From Gammaproteobacteria bacterium (GTDB taxonomy: Bacteria; Pseudomonadota; Gammaproteobacteria; UBA11654): 13,431 nt of DNA. The notes under the pieces were generated by a model. It worked only from the letters and a program-made list of their open reading frames with translations, had not been told where the DNA came from and made no database searches. Below, piece after piece: positions 1 to 8,629 of this stretch (position 1 is its first letter; the number at the start of each line of letters is the position of its first letter). The stretch is from NCBI GenBank assembly GCA_002718375.1, contig PBEI01000011.1:18249-31679 (forward strand). The letters are read 5' to 3'. A program made the position numbers and the translations under genes.

Positions 1-1365
1 GACATACTCAGAAAAGCCATGGGTAAGAAAATTCCAGAAGAAATGGCGAAGCAAAAAGATGTCTTTATTCAAGGTGCAATTGAAAACAATATACCCGAAG
101 CATCAGCCAGAAGAATATTTGAATTGATTGAAAAATTTGCTGGATATGGATTTAATAAATCTCATTCTGTTTCCTACGCGATGATTGCTTATCAGACCGC
201 CTATTTAAAAGCACATTATCCGACTCAATTCTTTGCAGCTTCTCTCACCTACGATATGGAAAATACGGATAAATTGATTCGAATTAAGGAAGATTGCGAA
301 TCATTTGAAATCGAAGTAAAGCCTCCATGTGTTAATCACTCAGCCTATGAATTCAGTGTATGGAAGAAAGATGAAATCAGATATGCATTAGGTGCGATCA
401 AAGGTATTGGGCGATCCATCTCTGAAGCTATATATGAAGAAAGAAAGCAAAATGGTGAGTTCAAAAGTATTTTTGATTTTTGCTCCAGATTGTCATCCGA
501 GAAGCCTTCAAAAAGAACTCTTGAGGCACTTGTAAAATCAGGAGCAATGGACACATTTGGAGAGAATCGATCAACACTGCTTAACTCAATTCAGATTGCA
601 CTGAGTTATTCAAATAAATTAAATCTTGAGCAATCAGCTGGCCAAACAAATCTATTTTATTCTGATAGTGATGAAGATCAGAACCTGCCAGAGTTAAGTC
701 GATCAAAAGAACTACAAGTTGATGAAAAATTAGGATTTGAATATTCCACTTTGGGTTTTTATTTTAGCGGTCATCCATTTGATGCCTACCGAAATGACTG
801 CAAGCATTTTACTCGATACAACATCTCCTCTTTAAAGAGGATGCTCGATTCAAAGAAAAGAGAGGGGTATGGAAATAACAACTCTTTGATTGATTTAGCT
901 GGATTAATTTCAGATGTCAAAAGAAGAGGAAATAATCTTGCATTCAAGATTGATGATGGCACTGCAATGATTGAGGGAATCGTTTTTGGCGAAAAGATGG
1001 AGAGCCTTAAAGGCAGCATCATGAATAATCAACTGCTTTTTCTAAGGGGAAAACTGAGGTTCGACAGTTATGCTGATATGTGGCAACTGGTGATTGAAGA
1101 AGTTTCTTCACTTGAAGAATTGATCAGCAATAAGGCAAATAAATTAGTCATTCGATGTGACCCAAATTTTAACCCCAAGAAGCTTCAAAAGATCCTGAAA
1201 TCCCATACTCCCGGCAGCTGTTCAGTTCAACTCAATTATCTCAGTGATGTAAACCAAACGAAAATGAGACTCGGCGATGAATGGAAGGTCAATCCAACGA
1301 AGCAATTGAGAGAGACTTTAGCAGAAGAACTAGGTATTGATAATTTTCAGTTTATTTCAAGCTGA
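1..1365 (+). CDS. dnaE: DNA polymerase III alpha subunit, C-terminal part (5' end outside window)
   Basis: This is the catalytic subunit of the replicative polymerase; only its last 454 codons are visible. The reading frame is open from base 1, reading DILRKAMGKK, so the ATG at 19 is internal and not a start. Seen in order, counting from that ATG: the end of the polymerase fingers (FAGYGFNKSHSVSYAM, about 40-55), a helix-hairpin-helix stretch (YALGAIKGIG, 122-131), a QTNLF pentapeptide at 209-213 (bases 643-657), and an OB-fold-like stretch (LIDLAGLISDVKRRG). The tail, RLGDEWKVNP, matches the end of E. coli DnaE. By family knowledge, Q-x-x-L/M-F is the internal beta-clamp binding motif, so tethering to the clamp should be intact. 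The stop is TGA, followed by 58 nt before accA, the usual gammaproteobacterial neighbour. Confidence 0.97.
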   Translation, partial: DILRKAMGKKIPEEMAKQKDVFIQGAIENNIPEASARRIFELIEKFAGYGFNKSHSVSYAMIAYQTAYLKAHYPTQFFAASLTYDMENTDKLIRIKEDCESFEIEVKPPCVNHSAYEFSVWKKDEIRYALGAIKGIGRSISEAIYEERKQNGEFKSIFDFCSRLSSEKPSKRTLEALVKSGAMDTFGENRSTLLNSIQIALSYSNKLNLEQSAGQTNLFYSDSDEDQNLPELSRSKELQVDEKLGFEYSTLGFYFSGHPFDAYRNDCKHFTRYNISSLKRMLDSKKREGYGNNNSLIDLAGLISDVKRRGNNLAFKIDDGTAMIEGIVFGEKMESLKGSIMNNQLLFLRGKLRFDSYADMWQLVIEEVSSLEELISNKANKLVIRCDPNFNPKKLQKILKSHTPGSCSVQLNYLSDVNQTKMRLGDEWKVNPTKQLRETLAEELGIDNFQFISS

Positions 1366-1423
1366 GAAGATATAAGCTATTTATAGTTGTTATACAATTC
1401 GTGTGAAGATGTGATGTAATTTT

Positions 1424-2383
1424 ATGGATTTCTTAGATTTTGAAAAACCAATTGTAGAGCTAGAAAGAAAAATTGAAGAGCTCAAATTGACCAATACGGA
1501 TGCAGACACCGCAATAGAGCTAGATGAGGAAATAGAGAGGCTTCAGAAAAAGTGTGAGTCTCTGACAAAAAAAATCTTTGGCAGTCTCAGTGAATGGCAA
1601 ATTGCTCAACTCGCAAGACATCCGCTTAGACCTAAATCTATTCAAGTGATTGATGCCATCAGCGAAGACTTTCAAGAGCTTCACGGCGATAGAATGTATG
1701 CAGATGATTCGGCAATTATTTCAGGGCTTGCCAAAATCAATAACCAATCAGTTATGTTTATTGCACAAGAAAAGGGCAGTAACACCAACGAGAAAATGAA
1801 AAGAAATTTCGGTATGCCTAGACCTGAAGGTTATCGAAAGGCACAAAGAATGATGAAGCTCGCAGAAAAATTCAAAATTCCCATTGTCACCATCATCGAT
1901 ACACCCGGAGCATTTCCTGGAATTGGGGCTGAAGAAAGAGGCCAAAGCGAAGCAATTGCAAGAAACCTTTTCACTCTTGCATCTTTAAAAACCCCTATTA
2001 TTAATCTTGTACTTGGGGAGGGAGGATCAGGTGGCGCATTGGCGATTGGCATGGGTGATAGACTCATCATGCTTGAATACTCAACTTATTCTGTGATCTC
2101 GCCAGAAGCATGCTCATCCATCTTATGGAGGACGCCCGATGAGACGGAAACTGCTGCTGAAGCAATGGGGATTTCATCTTCTCGATTGAATAAATTGGGA
2201 CTGGTAGATGAGATCATTGATGAACCGCTTGGAGGATTTCATAGGAATCCAGAGAAAACTTTCACATCAATCAAAGAAAGTATTTCTAATGTACTTCAAA
2301 CCATTAAATCAGAAGATCCAGAGACCTTACTTGATCAAAGAAGAGCAAGATATAAGGCAATTGGCGAATTCAATGAAAACTGA
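1424..2383 (+). CDS. accA: Acetyl-CoA carboxylase carboxyltransferase subunit alpha
   Basis: AccA and AccD form the carboxyltransferase that moves CO2 from biotinyl-AccB to acetyl-CoA, giving malonyl-CoA for fatty-acid synthesis in the cytoplasm. The 319-residue length is normal for the family. Visible features are the N-terminal helix (DFEKPIVELERKIEEL), the HPLRP segment at 66-70, FQELHGDR at 83-90, DTPGAFPGIGAEERGQ at 159-174, and the glycine-rich acyl-CoA/oxyanion segment GEGGSGGALAIG at 198-209, followed by YSVISPEACSSILWR. The ATG at 1424 gives the canonical MDFLDFE start; the region before it has no strong Shine-Dalgarno. The 58-nt gap after dnaE contains AT-rich TATACAAT (1391-1398), which could serve as a -10 element, but I see no matching -35. 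tilS starts 2 nt after the stop, so the two are probably co-transcribed. Confidence 0.97.
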   Translation: MDFLDFEKPIVELERKIEELKLTNTDADTAIELDEEIERLQKKCESLTKKIFGSLSEWQIAQLARHPLRPKSIQVIDAISEDFQELHGDRMYADDSAIISGLAKINNQSVMFIAQEKGSNTNEKMKRNFGMPRPEGYRKAQRMMKLAEKFKIPIVTIIDTPGAFPGIGAEERGQSEAIARNLFTLASLKTPIINLVLGEGGSGGALAIGMGDRLIMLEYSTYSVISPEACSSILWRTPDETETAAEAMGISSSRLNKLGLVDEIIDEPLGGFHRNPEKTFTSIKESISNVLQTIKSEDPETLLDQRRARYKAIGEFNEN

Positions 2384-2385
2384 TC

Positions 2386-3720
2386 ATGGCCGATTTCCAA
2401 GATTTTGAGGATAGCTTCCTAGGTCAGTTCTCTTCCATAGATACTGAAAAGGTCTGCCTCGCACTCAGTGGCGGTCTTGATTCGATGGTTTTATTGCATC
2501 TAATGCATACACATCTCAATGGTAAATATAAGATTCGTGCGATTCATGTCAATCATAATCTCAATGAGAACTCAAATGATTGGAGCGCTTTCTGTAAAAA
2601 ACAATGCGGTCAACTTGGTATAGATCTCACAATTGAGTCCATTCATCCTGAGAACAATGGATCTGGATTAGAGGCAAGTGCCAGGGATGAGAGATACCGT
2701 GTCATCAAAGAGAATCTTACCCAAAATGAGTTGTTGCTTACTGCACATCATAAGGACGATCAACTTGAAACCATTCTTTTCAGAATTTTTCGAGGAACAG
2801 GAATCAATGGACTGAGAGGGATAGTTCATTATAAAGATGATAAGAGCCATATTATTTTAAGACCTCTCTTACATTACTCTCGTGCTGATCTCGAGGGATA
2901 TGCTGCTGCAAACAAGATTAAATGGGTAGAGGATGATAGCAATGAAGATACTGCTTTTGATCGAAATTACATCAGAAATCTACTTGTTCCAAAAATCAAA
3001 GAAAGATGGAATCGCGCTGAAGAATCAGCCCATCGACTCTCAATTATTGCTGCAGAGAACTATGAATTGTTAAATGAGCTTGCATTAGAAGACCTTTCAC
3101 AAGAATCAGATCTAGATTCAGTGAGTATCGACTGTTTTGATTCACACTCTATTCCTAGAATTAAGAATATGATCAGGTTTTTGATTGAAAAGAATGACAT
3201 GGATATACCTTCAATGCATATTCTTGATTCTGGATTGATTGACCTGATTAAGGATGACGATAAAAGATCTGAAATAAAATGGGGTAATTGTGTGATCAGA
3301 CGGTTTAACAAGAAACTCTACTTTCTTAATAAAACTGTAGCCATGCCATTTATGCAACCCGATAAAATTACTTGGTCAATTAATCAATCGATTGACCTTC
3401 ATTATCCTATTGGCTCATTGGAGACTGATTTCATTAATGGGAGTGGCATTTCATTGGATAAATGTTCCGAGAACCTTCAAATAAAATTCCGCAAAGGTGG
3501 AGAAAAAATCTCGCTCGGTACAAAAAAGACATCAAAAACATTGAAAGACTTTTTCAATGAAAAAAAGATTCTTCCCTGGACAAGAGATAAGATTCCATTG
3601 ATATATGACGATCAACATCTCATATGTATAGGGGATTTCTGGATCAATGAAGACTTCATAGCAAATAAAAAAGAGCGCTCTTTTGTTATTCAATGGAATA
3701 CAAAGATGAGGATCTTATAA
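2386..3720 (+). CDS. tilS: tRNA(Ile)-lysidine synthase
   Basis: TilS uses ATP to attach lysine to C34 of the CAU-anticodon tRNA-Ile, switching both its charging and its codon reading from AUG to AUA. The N-type ATP-pyrophosphatase loop SGGLDS lies at residues 28-33, followed by HVNH at 54-57 and the family signature AHHKDDQLET at 120-129 with FRGTGINGLRG after it. The C-terminal domain is recognisable by FRKGGEKISLGTKKTSKTLKDFF and ILPWTRDKIPLIY. The 444 residues are close to the E. coli-type long form with both C-terminal domains. It starts 2 nt after accA. In E. coli, accA and tilS are separated by ldcC and yaeR; direct adjacency is the arrangement in Pseudomonas and many other gammaproteobacteria. 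Confidence 0.95.
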   Translation: MADFQDFEDSFLGQFSSIDTEKVCLALSGGLDSMVLLHLMHTHLNGKYKIRAIHVNHNLNENSNDWSAFCKKQCGQLGIDLTIESIHPENNGSGLEASARDERYRVIKENLTQNELLLTAHHKDDQLETILFRIFRGTGINGLRGIVHYKDDKSHIILRPLLHYSRADLEGYAAANKIKWVEDDSNEDTAFDRNYIRNLLVPKIKERWNRAEESAHRLSIIAAENYELLNELALEDLSQESDLDSVSIDCFDSHSIPRIKNMIRFLIEKNDMDIPSMHILDSGLIDLIKDDDKRSEIKWGNCVIRRFNKKLYFLNKTVAMPFMQPDKITWSINQSIDLHYPIGSLETDFINGSGISLDKCSENLQIKFRKGGEKISLGTKKTSKTLKDFFNEKKILPWTRDKIPLIYDDQHLICIGDFWINEDFIANKKERSFVIQWNTKMRIL

Positions 3721-3776
3721 AAATCATCGTTGAGGGTAAAACCAGAATCTGTTAGTTTGAAATACCGGGACTGCGA

Positions 3777-3805
3777 TAAACACATCAGTATTTCTCGATT
3801 AAAAT
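3777..3805 (+). promoter_or_regulatory. Candidate sigma70 promoter for pyrG and downstream genes
   Basis: In the 119-nt gap between tilS and pyrG, TAAACA (3777-3782; 4 of 6 to the -35 consensus) and TAAAAT (3800-3805; 5 of 6 to the -10 consensus) are separated by exactly 17 nt. Transcription would start near 3812, leaving a leader of about 28 nt. The rest of the gap holds a modest 7-bp inverted repeat (GAAATAC at 3759-3765, GTATTTC at 3788-3794, 22-nt loop) and, next to the start codon, a tandem AGGTAC hexamer (3822-3833) running into CCCGGG. This is a by-eye consensus match only; AT-rich DNA yields such matches by chance. Confidence 0.35.
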
Positions 3806-3839
3806 CCCCAAGTTAAATTTTAGGTACAGGTACCCGGGC

Positions 3840-5465
3840 ATGTCAGATTATATTTTTGTTACAGGTGGAGTTGTTTCAGCACTCGGTAAAGGTGTTACGT
3901 CTGCTTCATTAGGCGCAATTTTGGAAGCCAGAGGTCTGAAAGTCGGGATGATGAAGCTTGATCCATATCTGAATGTTGATCCAGGAACAATGAGTCCCTA
4001 TCAGCATGGCGAGGTTTTTGTAACTGAAGATGGAACAGAGACTGATTTAGACTTAGGTCATTACGAAAGATATGTCTCTACTGTAACCGGTAAGCATAGT
4101 AATTATACTGCCGGTAAAATCTACGAAACTGTTATTGCTAAAGAAAGAAGAGGCGATTACCTGGGTGCAACTGTTCAAGTGATCCCTCATGTCACTGATG
4201 AAATTAGAAAAAGTATCGTTAAAGGATCACAAGGACATGATGTAACAATCGTGGAAATTGGTGGAACAGTCGGAGACATTGAATCGCTTCCATTCGTTGA
4301 AGCCATCAGGCAAATGGGTATCTATAAAGATGGTTATGAAGTTGCATATGTTCATTTAACATTGGTGCCCTATATTAAGGCGTCATCTGAAATCAAAACA
4401 AAGCCAACTCAACATTCAGTAAGAGAGCTTAGAGCAATTGGGATTCAACCTGATGCTTTGGTGTGTCGCTCCGAACTACCTCTTCCGAAAGAGCATTTTG
4501 ATAAAATTGCTCTTTTTACAAATGTTGAAAAGAATGCGGTGATTTCTGCACATGACGCAGAGGATATTTATCAGATCCCATTGATTCTAAGGGACCAAGG
4601 TTTGGATGATATCATTGTTGAGAAATTGAAACTGGATGTACCAAAAGCTGATTTAATGCAATGGGAAAAAGTATTTACTGCATCAAAAAACAGCGATTCA
4701 AAAGTAAAAATAGCAATGGTTGGAAAGTATGTTGACTTCAAGGACTCATATATTTCTTTGAGTGAGGCTATAAGACATGCTGGCTTCACTAACAATATGA
4801 GTGTTGAGATCACTTATGTCGAGTCAGAAGATATTCAAGAGAATGGTACAGAGTGTCTCTCCGAAATGGATGCAATTTTAATACCAGGAGGATTTGGGGA
4901 TCGAGGTATAGAGGGAATGATTCAGTCAATTGAATATGCAAGAAACAAAAATATTCCCTTTCTGGGTATCTGTCTTGGGATGCAAGCAGCTGTAATTGAG
5001 TATGCTCGTAATGTTCTAGGTCATAAGGATGCCAATAGCACGGAGTTTAACCCAGAAACATCAGCGCCGGTTATTGCAATGATTAGAGAGTGGATGAATC
5101 AAGATGGTTCAACTGAAAATAGAGATGAAAATTCAGATCTTGGAGGATCAATGAGACTGGGTGCACAAGAATGCCTATTCCAGAAAGGTACAAGAGCGAA
5201 AGATATATATGATGCAGATTCAGTCATTGAAAGACATCGCCATCGTTATGAATTCAATAATACATATCGCGAAGAGCTTGAGAAGAATGGTTTGGTATTT
5301 TCAGGTTTTTCGAATGATGGATTGGCTGAAATGATTGAGATTCATGATCACCCGTGGTTCATAGGCTGTCAGTTTCACCCAGAATTCACTTCTTCACCTC
5401 TTAAAGGTCATCCATTATTTCATTCTTTTATAAAAGCTGCTGTAGAATACTCTAAAAAGAATTAA
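3840..5465 (+). CDS. pyrG: CTP synthase
   Basis: PyrG converts UTP to CTP using ATP and ammonia from glutamine, and acts as a tetramer that can form filaments. The 541 residues match the usual length of about 545. The N-terminal amidoligase domain has [20 protein letters not shown] (P-loop, residues 6-25), [22 protein letters not shown] (56-77) and [11 protein letters not shown] (139-149). The C-terminal class I glutaminase has [10 protein letters not shown] (295-304), the nucleophile Cys378 in FLGICLGMQ, and His513/Glu515 in QFHPEFTS, so the full Cys-His-Glu triad is present. The ATG at 3840 gives the canonical [10 protein letters not shown] start. The Shine-Dalgarno is poor: only AGG at 3828-3830. 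It is the first gene after the longest gap and probably heads the transcript that includes kdsA, eno and ftsB. Confidence 0.98.
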   Translation: MSDYIFVTGGVVSALGKGVTSASLGAILEARGLKVGMMKLDPYLNVDPGTMSPYQHGEVFVTEDGTETDLDLGHYERYVSTVTGKHSNYTAGKIYETVIAKERRGDYLGATVQVIPHVTDEIRKSIVKGSQGHDVTIVEIGGTVGDIESLPFVEAIRQMGIYKDGYEVAYVHLTLVPYIKASSEIKTKPTQHSVRELRAIGIQPDALVCRSELPLPKEHFDKIALFTNVEKNAVISAHDAEDIYQIPLILRDQGLDDIIVEKLKLDVPKADLMQWEKVFTASKNSDSKVKIAMVGKYVDFKDSYISLSEAIRHAGFTNNMSVEITYVESEDIQENGTECLSEMDAILIPGGFGDRGIEGMIQSIEYARNKNIPFLGICLGMQAAVIEYARNVLGHKDANSTEFNPETSAPVIAMIREWMNQDGSTENRDENSDLGGSMRLGAQECLFQKGTRAKDIYDADSVIERHRHRYEFNNTYREELEKNGLVFSGFSNDGLAEMIEIHDHPWFIGCQFHPEFTSSPLKGHPLFHSFIKAAVEYSKKN

Positions 5466-5469
5466 ATTT

Positions 5470-6285
5470 ATGGCAGTCAAAGTTTCTAACTTTAGTATCG
5501 ATAATGGATCACCCTTAACGCTGATCTCTGGTCCTTGCGTGATCGAATCAAAAGACCTTATTCACGATGTTGCCGGAACAATAAAAGAGATCACAGAATC
5601 ATTGGGGATTCATTATATTTTCAAATCTTCTTTTGATAAGGCAAATCGAACTTCAATTGATAGCTTTAGAGGTCCAGGAATGGAAGAGGGTTTGTCTATT
5701 CTTGAGAGCGTCAGAGATCAACTGGGCATACCTGTGATCACAGATGTTCATGAGGATACTCCATTGGATGAGGTTGCATCAGTGGTTGATGTACTTCAGA
5801 CCCCTGCTTTTTTATGCAGACAGACCAATTTTATTATCAATGTCGCCTCACAACAAAAACCTGTGAATATTAAGAAAGGTCAATTTCTTTCTCCTTGGGA
5901 TATGGAAAATGTCGTTAAGAAAGCAAAATCTACTGGCAATGATGATATTTTAGTGTGTGAGCGCGGTTATACATTTGGTTACAATAATCTTGTATCAGAC
6001 ATGCGCTCACTTATTATCCTAAAAGAAACATCATGCCCAGTGATTTATGATGCCACTCATTCACTCCAACTTCCTGGCGGCAAGGGTCAATCATCGGATG
6101 GACAAAGTGAATTCATCATTCCAGTCTCCAGAGCTGCAGTCGGTGTTGGCATTGCTGGGATTTTCATTGAAACTCACCCAGATCCAGAAAATGCTCTAAG
6201 TGACGGACCAAATTCACTTCCATTGGATAATCTCAAGCCTCTGCTAGAGCAATTATTGGCGATAGATAAAATCGTTAAGCAATAA
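5470..6285 (+). CDS. kdsA: 3-deoxy-8-phosphooctulonate (KDO-8-P) synthase, metal-dependent type
   Basis: KdsA condenses phosphoenolpyruvate with arabinose 5-phosphate to give KDO-8-phosphate, the precursor of the inner-core sugar of lipopolysaccharide; its presence implies a Gram-negative outer membrane. [13 protein letters not shown] (51-63), FRGPGMEEG (66-74), TDVHE (91-95) and AFLCRQTNF (113-121) identify the family and separate it from DAHP synthase. The protein shows all four residues that bind the metal in the Aquifex-type enzyme: Cys23 in SGPCVIES, His197 in DATHS, Glu234 in FIETHPDPE and Asp245 in ALSDGP. The metal-independent E. coli type has Asn in place of the cysteine (GGMNVLES). 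QFLSPWD and [12 protein letters not shown] also follow the metal-dependent subtype. At 271 residues it is slightly shorter than E. coli KdsA. It lies 4 nt after pyrG and 21 nt before eno. The class call rests on remembered family sequences. Confidence 0.96.
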   Translation: MAVKVSNFSIDNGSPLTLISGPCVIESKDLIHDVAGTIKEITESLGIHYIFKSSFDKANRTSIDSFRGPGMEEGLSILESVRDQLGIPVITDVHEDTPLDEVASVVDVLQTPAFLCRQTNFIINVASQQKPVNIKKGQFLSPWDMENVVKKAKSTGNDDILVCERGYTFGYNNLVSDMRSLIILKETSCPVIYDATHSLQLPGGKGQSSDGQSEFIIPVSRAAVGVGIAGIFIETHPDPENALSDGPNSLPLDNLKPLLEQLLAIDKIVKQ

Positions 6286-6306
6286 TCATCTCAATGGAGA
6301 CTATTT

Positions 6307-7587
6307 ATGAGTGAAATTATTTCGGTGAAATCCATTCAAGTCCTTGATTCAAGGGGTAATCCTACAGTTGAGGCTGAAGTCACTTTAAAAGATGGCACAA
6401 GTGGAAGAGCGTCTGTCCCATCGGGCGCCTCAACTGGAAGTAGAGAGGCAGTGGAATTAAGAGATGGCAATAATGAGATTTATTTAGGAAAAGGTGTTTT
6501 GGCAGCTGTTGAAAATATCAATTCAGAAATACAAGCAGCACTTATCAAGCAGGATATTTATGATCAAAGCAGTATTGATCAGATTATGATCGATCTTGAC
6601 GGCACAGAAAATAAATCAAGACTAGGTGCCAACGCAATTCTAGCAGTATCACTGGCTTGCATTAAAGCTGCAGCAGCATCAAAAAAGACGGACCTGTTTC
6701 AATACTTATCAGATGGCCCCTACAGTTTCCCGGTTCCAATGATGAACATCATTAATGGTGGAGAGCATGCAAATAATAATATTGATATTCAAGAGTTTAT
6801 GATTCTTCCGGTTAACTTTGAGCGATTCTCTGATGCACTCAGGGCTGGTGTTGAGATTTTTCATTCACTTAAAGATGTCCTTGATAAGAAAGGGATGAGT
6901 ACTGCGGTGGGAGATGAAGGAGGGTTTGCTCCGAATCTGAAGAATAATGTGGTTGCAATAGAGACCATTGTTGAAGCAATCGAGTCGAGAGGATATGAGG
7001 CAGGTAATGATATTTTAATCGGGCTAGATGTTGCCAGCACAGAATTTTATCGCGATGGAAAATATCATCTATCCTCAGAAGGCAAGTCTTTTGATTCATC
7101 TCAATTCGTAGATTATCTAACCCAAATGGTTGAAGAGTACCCTATAATTACGATCGAGGATGGAATGGCAGAAGATGACTGGGATGGCTGGAAATTATTG
7201 AGCGATGCCATCGGGGAAAAAGTTCAGCTTGTTGGCGATGATCTATTTGTCACCAATCCATCAATCCTCAAACAAGGCATTGATCAAGGAGTTGCAAACT
7301 CAATTTTGATTAAACCAAATCAAATTGGAACTCTAACCGAGACATTAGAAGCTGTCTCTTTGGCAAAAAGAAATGGATATACATCTGTCATATCTCATCG
7401 TTCAGGTGAAACATCGGATTATACGATTGCAGACATATCAATGAATCCAAAAATCTCACAAATCAAAACAGGATCTTTATGTAGATCTGATCGAATAGAG
7501 AAATATAATCAGCTTTTGAGAATCGAATCTATTGTTGGTGATCAGGCAGTTTATCCTGGCAAGAAGGCTTTTAATCAGCTCAAATGA
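6307..7587 (+). CDS. eno: Enolase (phosphopyruvate hydratase)
   Basis: Enolase interconverts 2-phosphoglycerate and phosphoenolpyruvate; the PEP is also the substrate of the KdsA encoded just upstream. The 426 residues are typical of bacterial enolases. Mg ligands are Asp241 (GLDVASTEF), Glu284 ([14 protein letters not shown]) and Asp311 (VGDDLFVTN). The acid/base pair is Glu204 (GDEGGFAPN) and Lys336 ([13 protein letters not shown]). The N-terminal [14 protein letters not shown] and the loop [17 protein letters not shown] are canonical. A clear Shine-Dalgarno, GGAG at 6296-6299, lies 7 nt before the ATG and fixes the start. One odd stretch is [16 protein letters not shown] (375-390): most bacterial enolases have a glycine before QIKTG and a different lead-in. 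The stop overlaps the ftsB start by 4 nt (ATGA), indicating translational coupling. Confidence 0.98.
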   Translation: MSEIISVKSIQVLDSRGNPTVEAEVTLKDGTSGRASVPSGASTGSREAVELRDGNNEIYLGKGVLAAVENINSEIQAALIKQDIYDQSSIDQIMIDLDGTENKSRLGANAILAVSLACIKAAAASKKTDLFQYLSDGPYSFPVPMMNIINGGEHANNNIDIQEFMILPVNFERFSDALRAGVEIFHSLKDVLDKKGMSTAVGDEGGFAPNLKNNVVAIETIVEAIESRGYEAGNDILIGLDVASTEFYRDGKYHLSSEGKSFDSSQFVDYLTQMVEEYPIITIEDGMAEDDWDGWKLLSDAIGEKVQLVGDDLFVTNPSILKQGIDQGVANSILIKPNQIGTLTETLEAVSLAKRNGYTSVISHRSGETSDYTIADISMNPKISQIKTGSLCRSDRIEKYNQLLRIESIVGDQAVYPGKKAFNQLK

Positions 7588-7856
7588 TTCGTTTCTTTAT
7601 TATCATACTCATCGCCTTTTTTTTGATGATTCAATTCGATATTTGGTTCAAGGATGATGGTTTCTCTCGTGTCAAAGAATTAGAGCAAATGATTGATAAT
7701 CAGACTGAGGAGAATCAAAAACTAAAATTAAGAAATGAACAATTGGAACAAGAGATAGAAGAGCTAAAAACAGGAACAGAGTCCATTGAAGAAAAAGCAA
7801 GAACTGATTTTGGAATGATCAAAGAGGGGGAAGAGTTTTATTTAATTGTTGAATAA
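7584..7856 (+). CDS. ftsB: Cell division protein FtsB
   Basis: FtsB is a small bitopic inner-membrane protein that joins FtsL and FtsQ in the divisome and helps signal septal wall synthesis. The 90 residues show the family plan: a short cytoplasmic start (MIR), one membrane helix (about 4-20, [15 protein letters not shown]), the WF-x-D-DG junction (21-26), a coiled coil (about 29-62, with [21 protein letters not shown]) and the conserved end [22 protein letters not shown] (67-88). It overlaps eno by 4 nt (ATGA), the same neighbour as in many gammaproteobacteria. In those genomes ispD usually follows; here a crotonase-family gene does. Identification is by architecture and tail motif, which are distinctive for this small family. 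Confidence 0.93.
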   Translation: MIRFFIIILIAFFLMIQFDIWFKDDGFSRVKELEQMIDNQTEENQKLKLRNEQLEQEIEELKTGTESIEEKARTDFGMIKEGEEFYLIVE

Positions 7857-7874
7857 TTTTTTTTTGGAGTTGAT

Positions 7875-8627
7875 ATGACTGAACTTACTTTAATTACAGA
7901 ACATGATGGGATTGTTGATATTCAAATGAATCGCCCTCCTGTCAATGCTTTAAATCTTGAAATAGTAGAAGGCTTGCACCAGGCAATTGATCATCATACG
8001 AATAATGGAGCAAAAGCACTCATGCTGAGCGGAAGAGAGGGTATTTACTCTGCTGGATTGGATGTCAAAAAGTTATTAGAAATGAATGGAGATGAAATAA
8101 CGATCTTTTTTAAATCGTTTTGGGGGCTGATGGCAAAGATTTCGAAGAGCCCCATTCCAATTGCTGCAGCAATCACTGGACATAGCCCAGCAGGCGGCGC
8201 TGTTTTGGCGAATTTTTGTGACTATAGAGTTGCAGCCAATGGGAGTTTCAAGATCGGTATGAATGAAGTCTTCGTTGGACTTGAGGTGCCCAGAGTCATA
8301 TATAAAGGCTTTGCTAGACATGTTGGGGAAAAACATGCCACAAACCTCATGGTGCATGGGCAACTGATGGAATTTGATTTTGCACATGAGATCGGTTTTA
8401 TTGATGAACTCGTAGAGCCTGATCAAGTAAAATCAAGAACGCTTGATTGGTTAAAAAACCTTACTCAACTGCCTCCATTGGCAATGAATAGGACACGATT
8501 GAATGCAAAATCAGAAATCAATAATTTGTTTGACGAGCAATTGAAAACTATGTCAGAAGGTTATGCAGAAGGCTGGTTTGATGATGAGGTACAGTCTCGA
8601 ATGAAATACATCGCTGAGAATCTCTAA
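7875..8627 (+). CDS. Crotonase-fold enzyme, probable delta3-delta2-enoyl-CoA isomerase
   Basis: The 250 residues cover a complete enoyl-CoA hydratase/isomerase fold. The oxyanion-hole peptides are YSAGLD (58-63) and PAGG (105-108), followed by CDYRVAANGSFKIGMNEVFVGL (115-136). The second hydratase glutamate position, in the GGGCEL-type motif of true hydratases, reads GGAVL here, while Glu131 in GMNE is kept. That one-glutamate pattern, with the PAGG...CDYR...GxNE layout, is the pattern I know from mitochondrial ECI1-type isomerases, which move cis/trans-3 double bonds to trans-2 in unsaturated fatty-acid beta-oxidation. Substrate is inferred; another crotonase activity remains possible. The Shine-Dalgarno GGAG (7866-7869), 5 nt before the ATG, sets the start. 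It follows ftsB by 18 nt, including a run of nine Ts (7857-7865), and precedes surE by 2 nt. No other beta-oxidation gene is in the window. Confidence 0.85.
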   Translation: MTELTLITEHDGIVDIQMNRPPVNALNLEIVEGLHQAIDHHTNNGAKALMLSGREGIYSAGLDVKKLLEMNGDEITIFFKSFWGLMAKISKSPIPIAAAITGHSPAGGAVLANFCDYRVAANGSFKIGMNEVFVGLEVPRVIYKGFARHVGEKHATNLMVHGQLMEFDFAHEIGFIDELVEPDQVKSRTLDWLKNLTQLPPLAMNRTRLNAKSEINNLFDEQLKTMSEGYAEGWFDDEVQSRMKYIAENL

Positions 8628-8629
8628 CT

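Noticed and set aside
3759..3794. Inverted repeat GAAATAC/GTATTTC in the pyrG leader as a terminator or attenuator
   Set aside because: The stem is only 7 bp and AT-rich with a 22-nt loop, there is no T-tract, and it overlaps the candidate promoter.
3822..3845. Gram-positive-style pyrG reiterative-transcription attenuation at the GGGC sequence
   Set aside because: That mechanism needs GGGC at the transcript 5' end and a downstream terminator hairpin; here GGGC abuts the start codon and no hairpin with a U-tract follows.
5470..6285. DAHP synthase (aromatic pathway) instead of KdsA
   Set aside because: [19 protein letters not shown] and QFLSPWD are KdsA-specific, and the pyrG-kdsA-eno context agrees.
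7857..7865. Run of nine Ts after ftsB as an intrinsic terminator
   Set aside because: No GC-rich inverted repeat lies just upstream, and a good Shine-Dalgarno for the next gene follows at once; it is only a homopolymer in a short gap.
8076..8426. 116-codon minus-strand ORF inside the isomerase gene
   Set aside because: It is antisense to a conserved coding region, is rich in Cys/His/Asn in no known pattern, and has no start signal.
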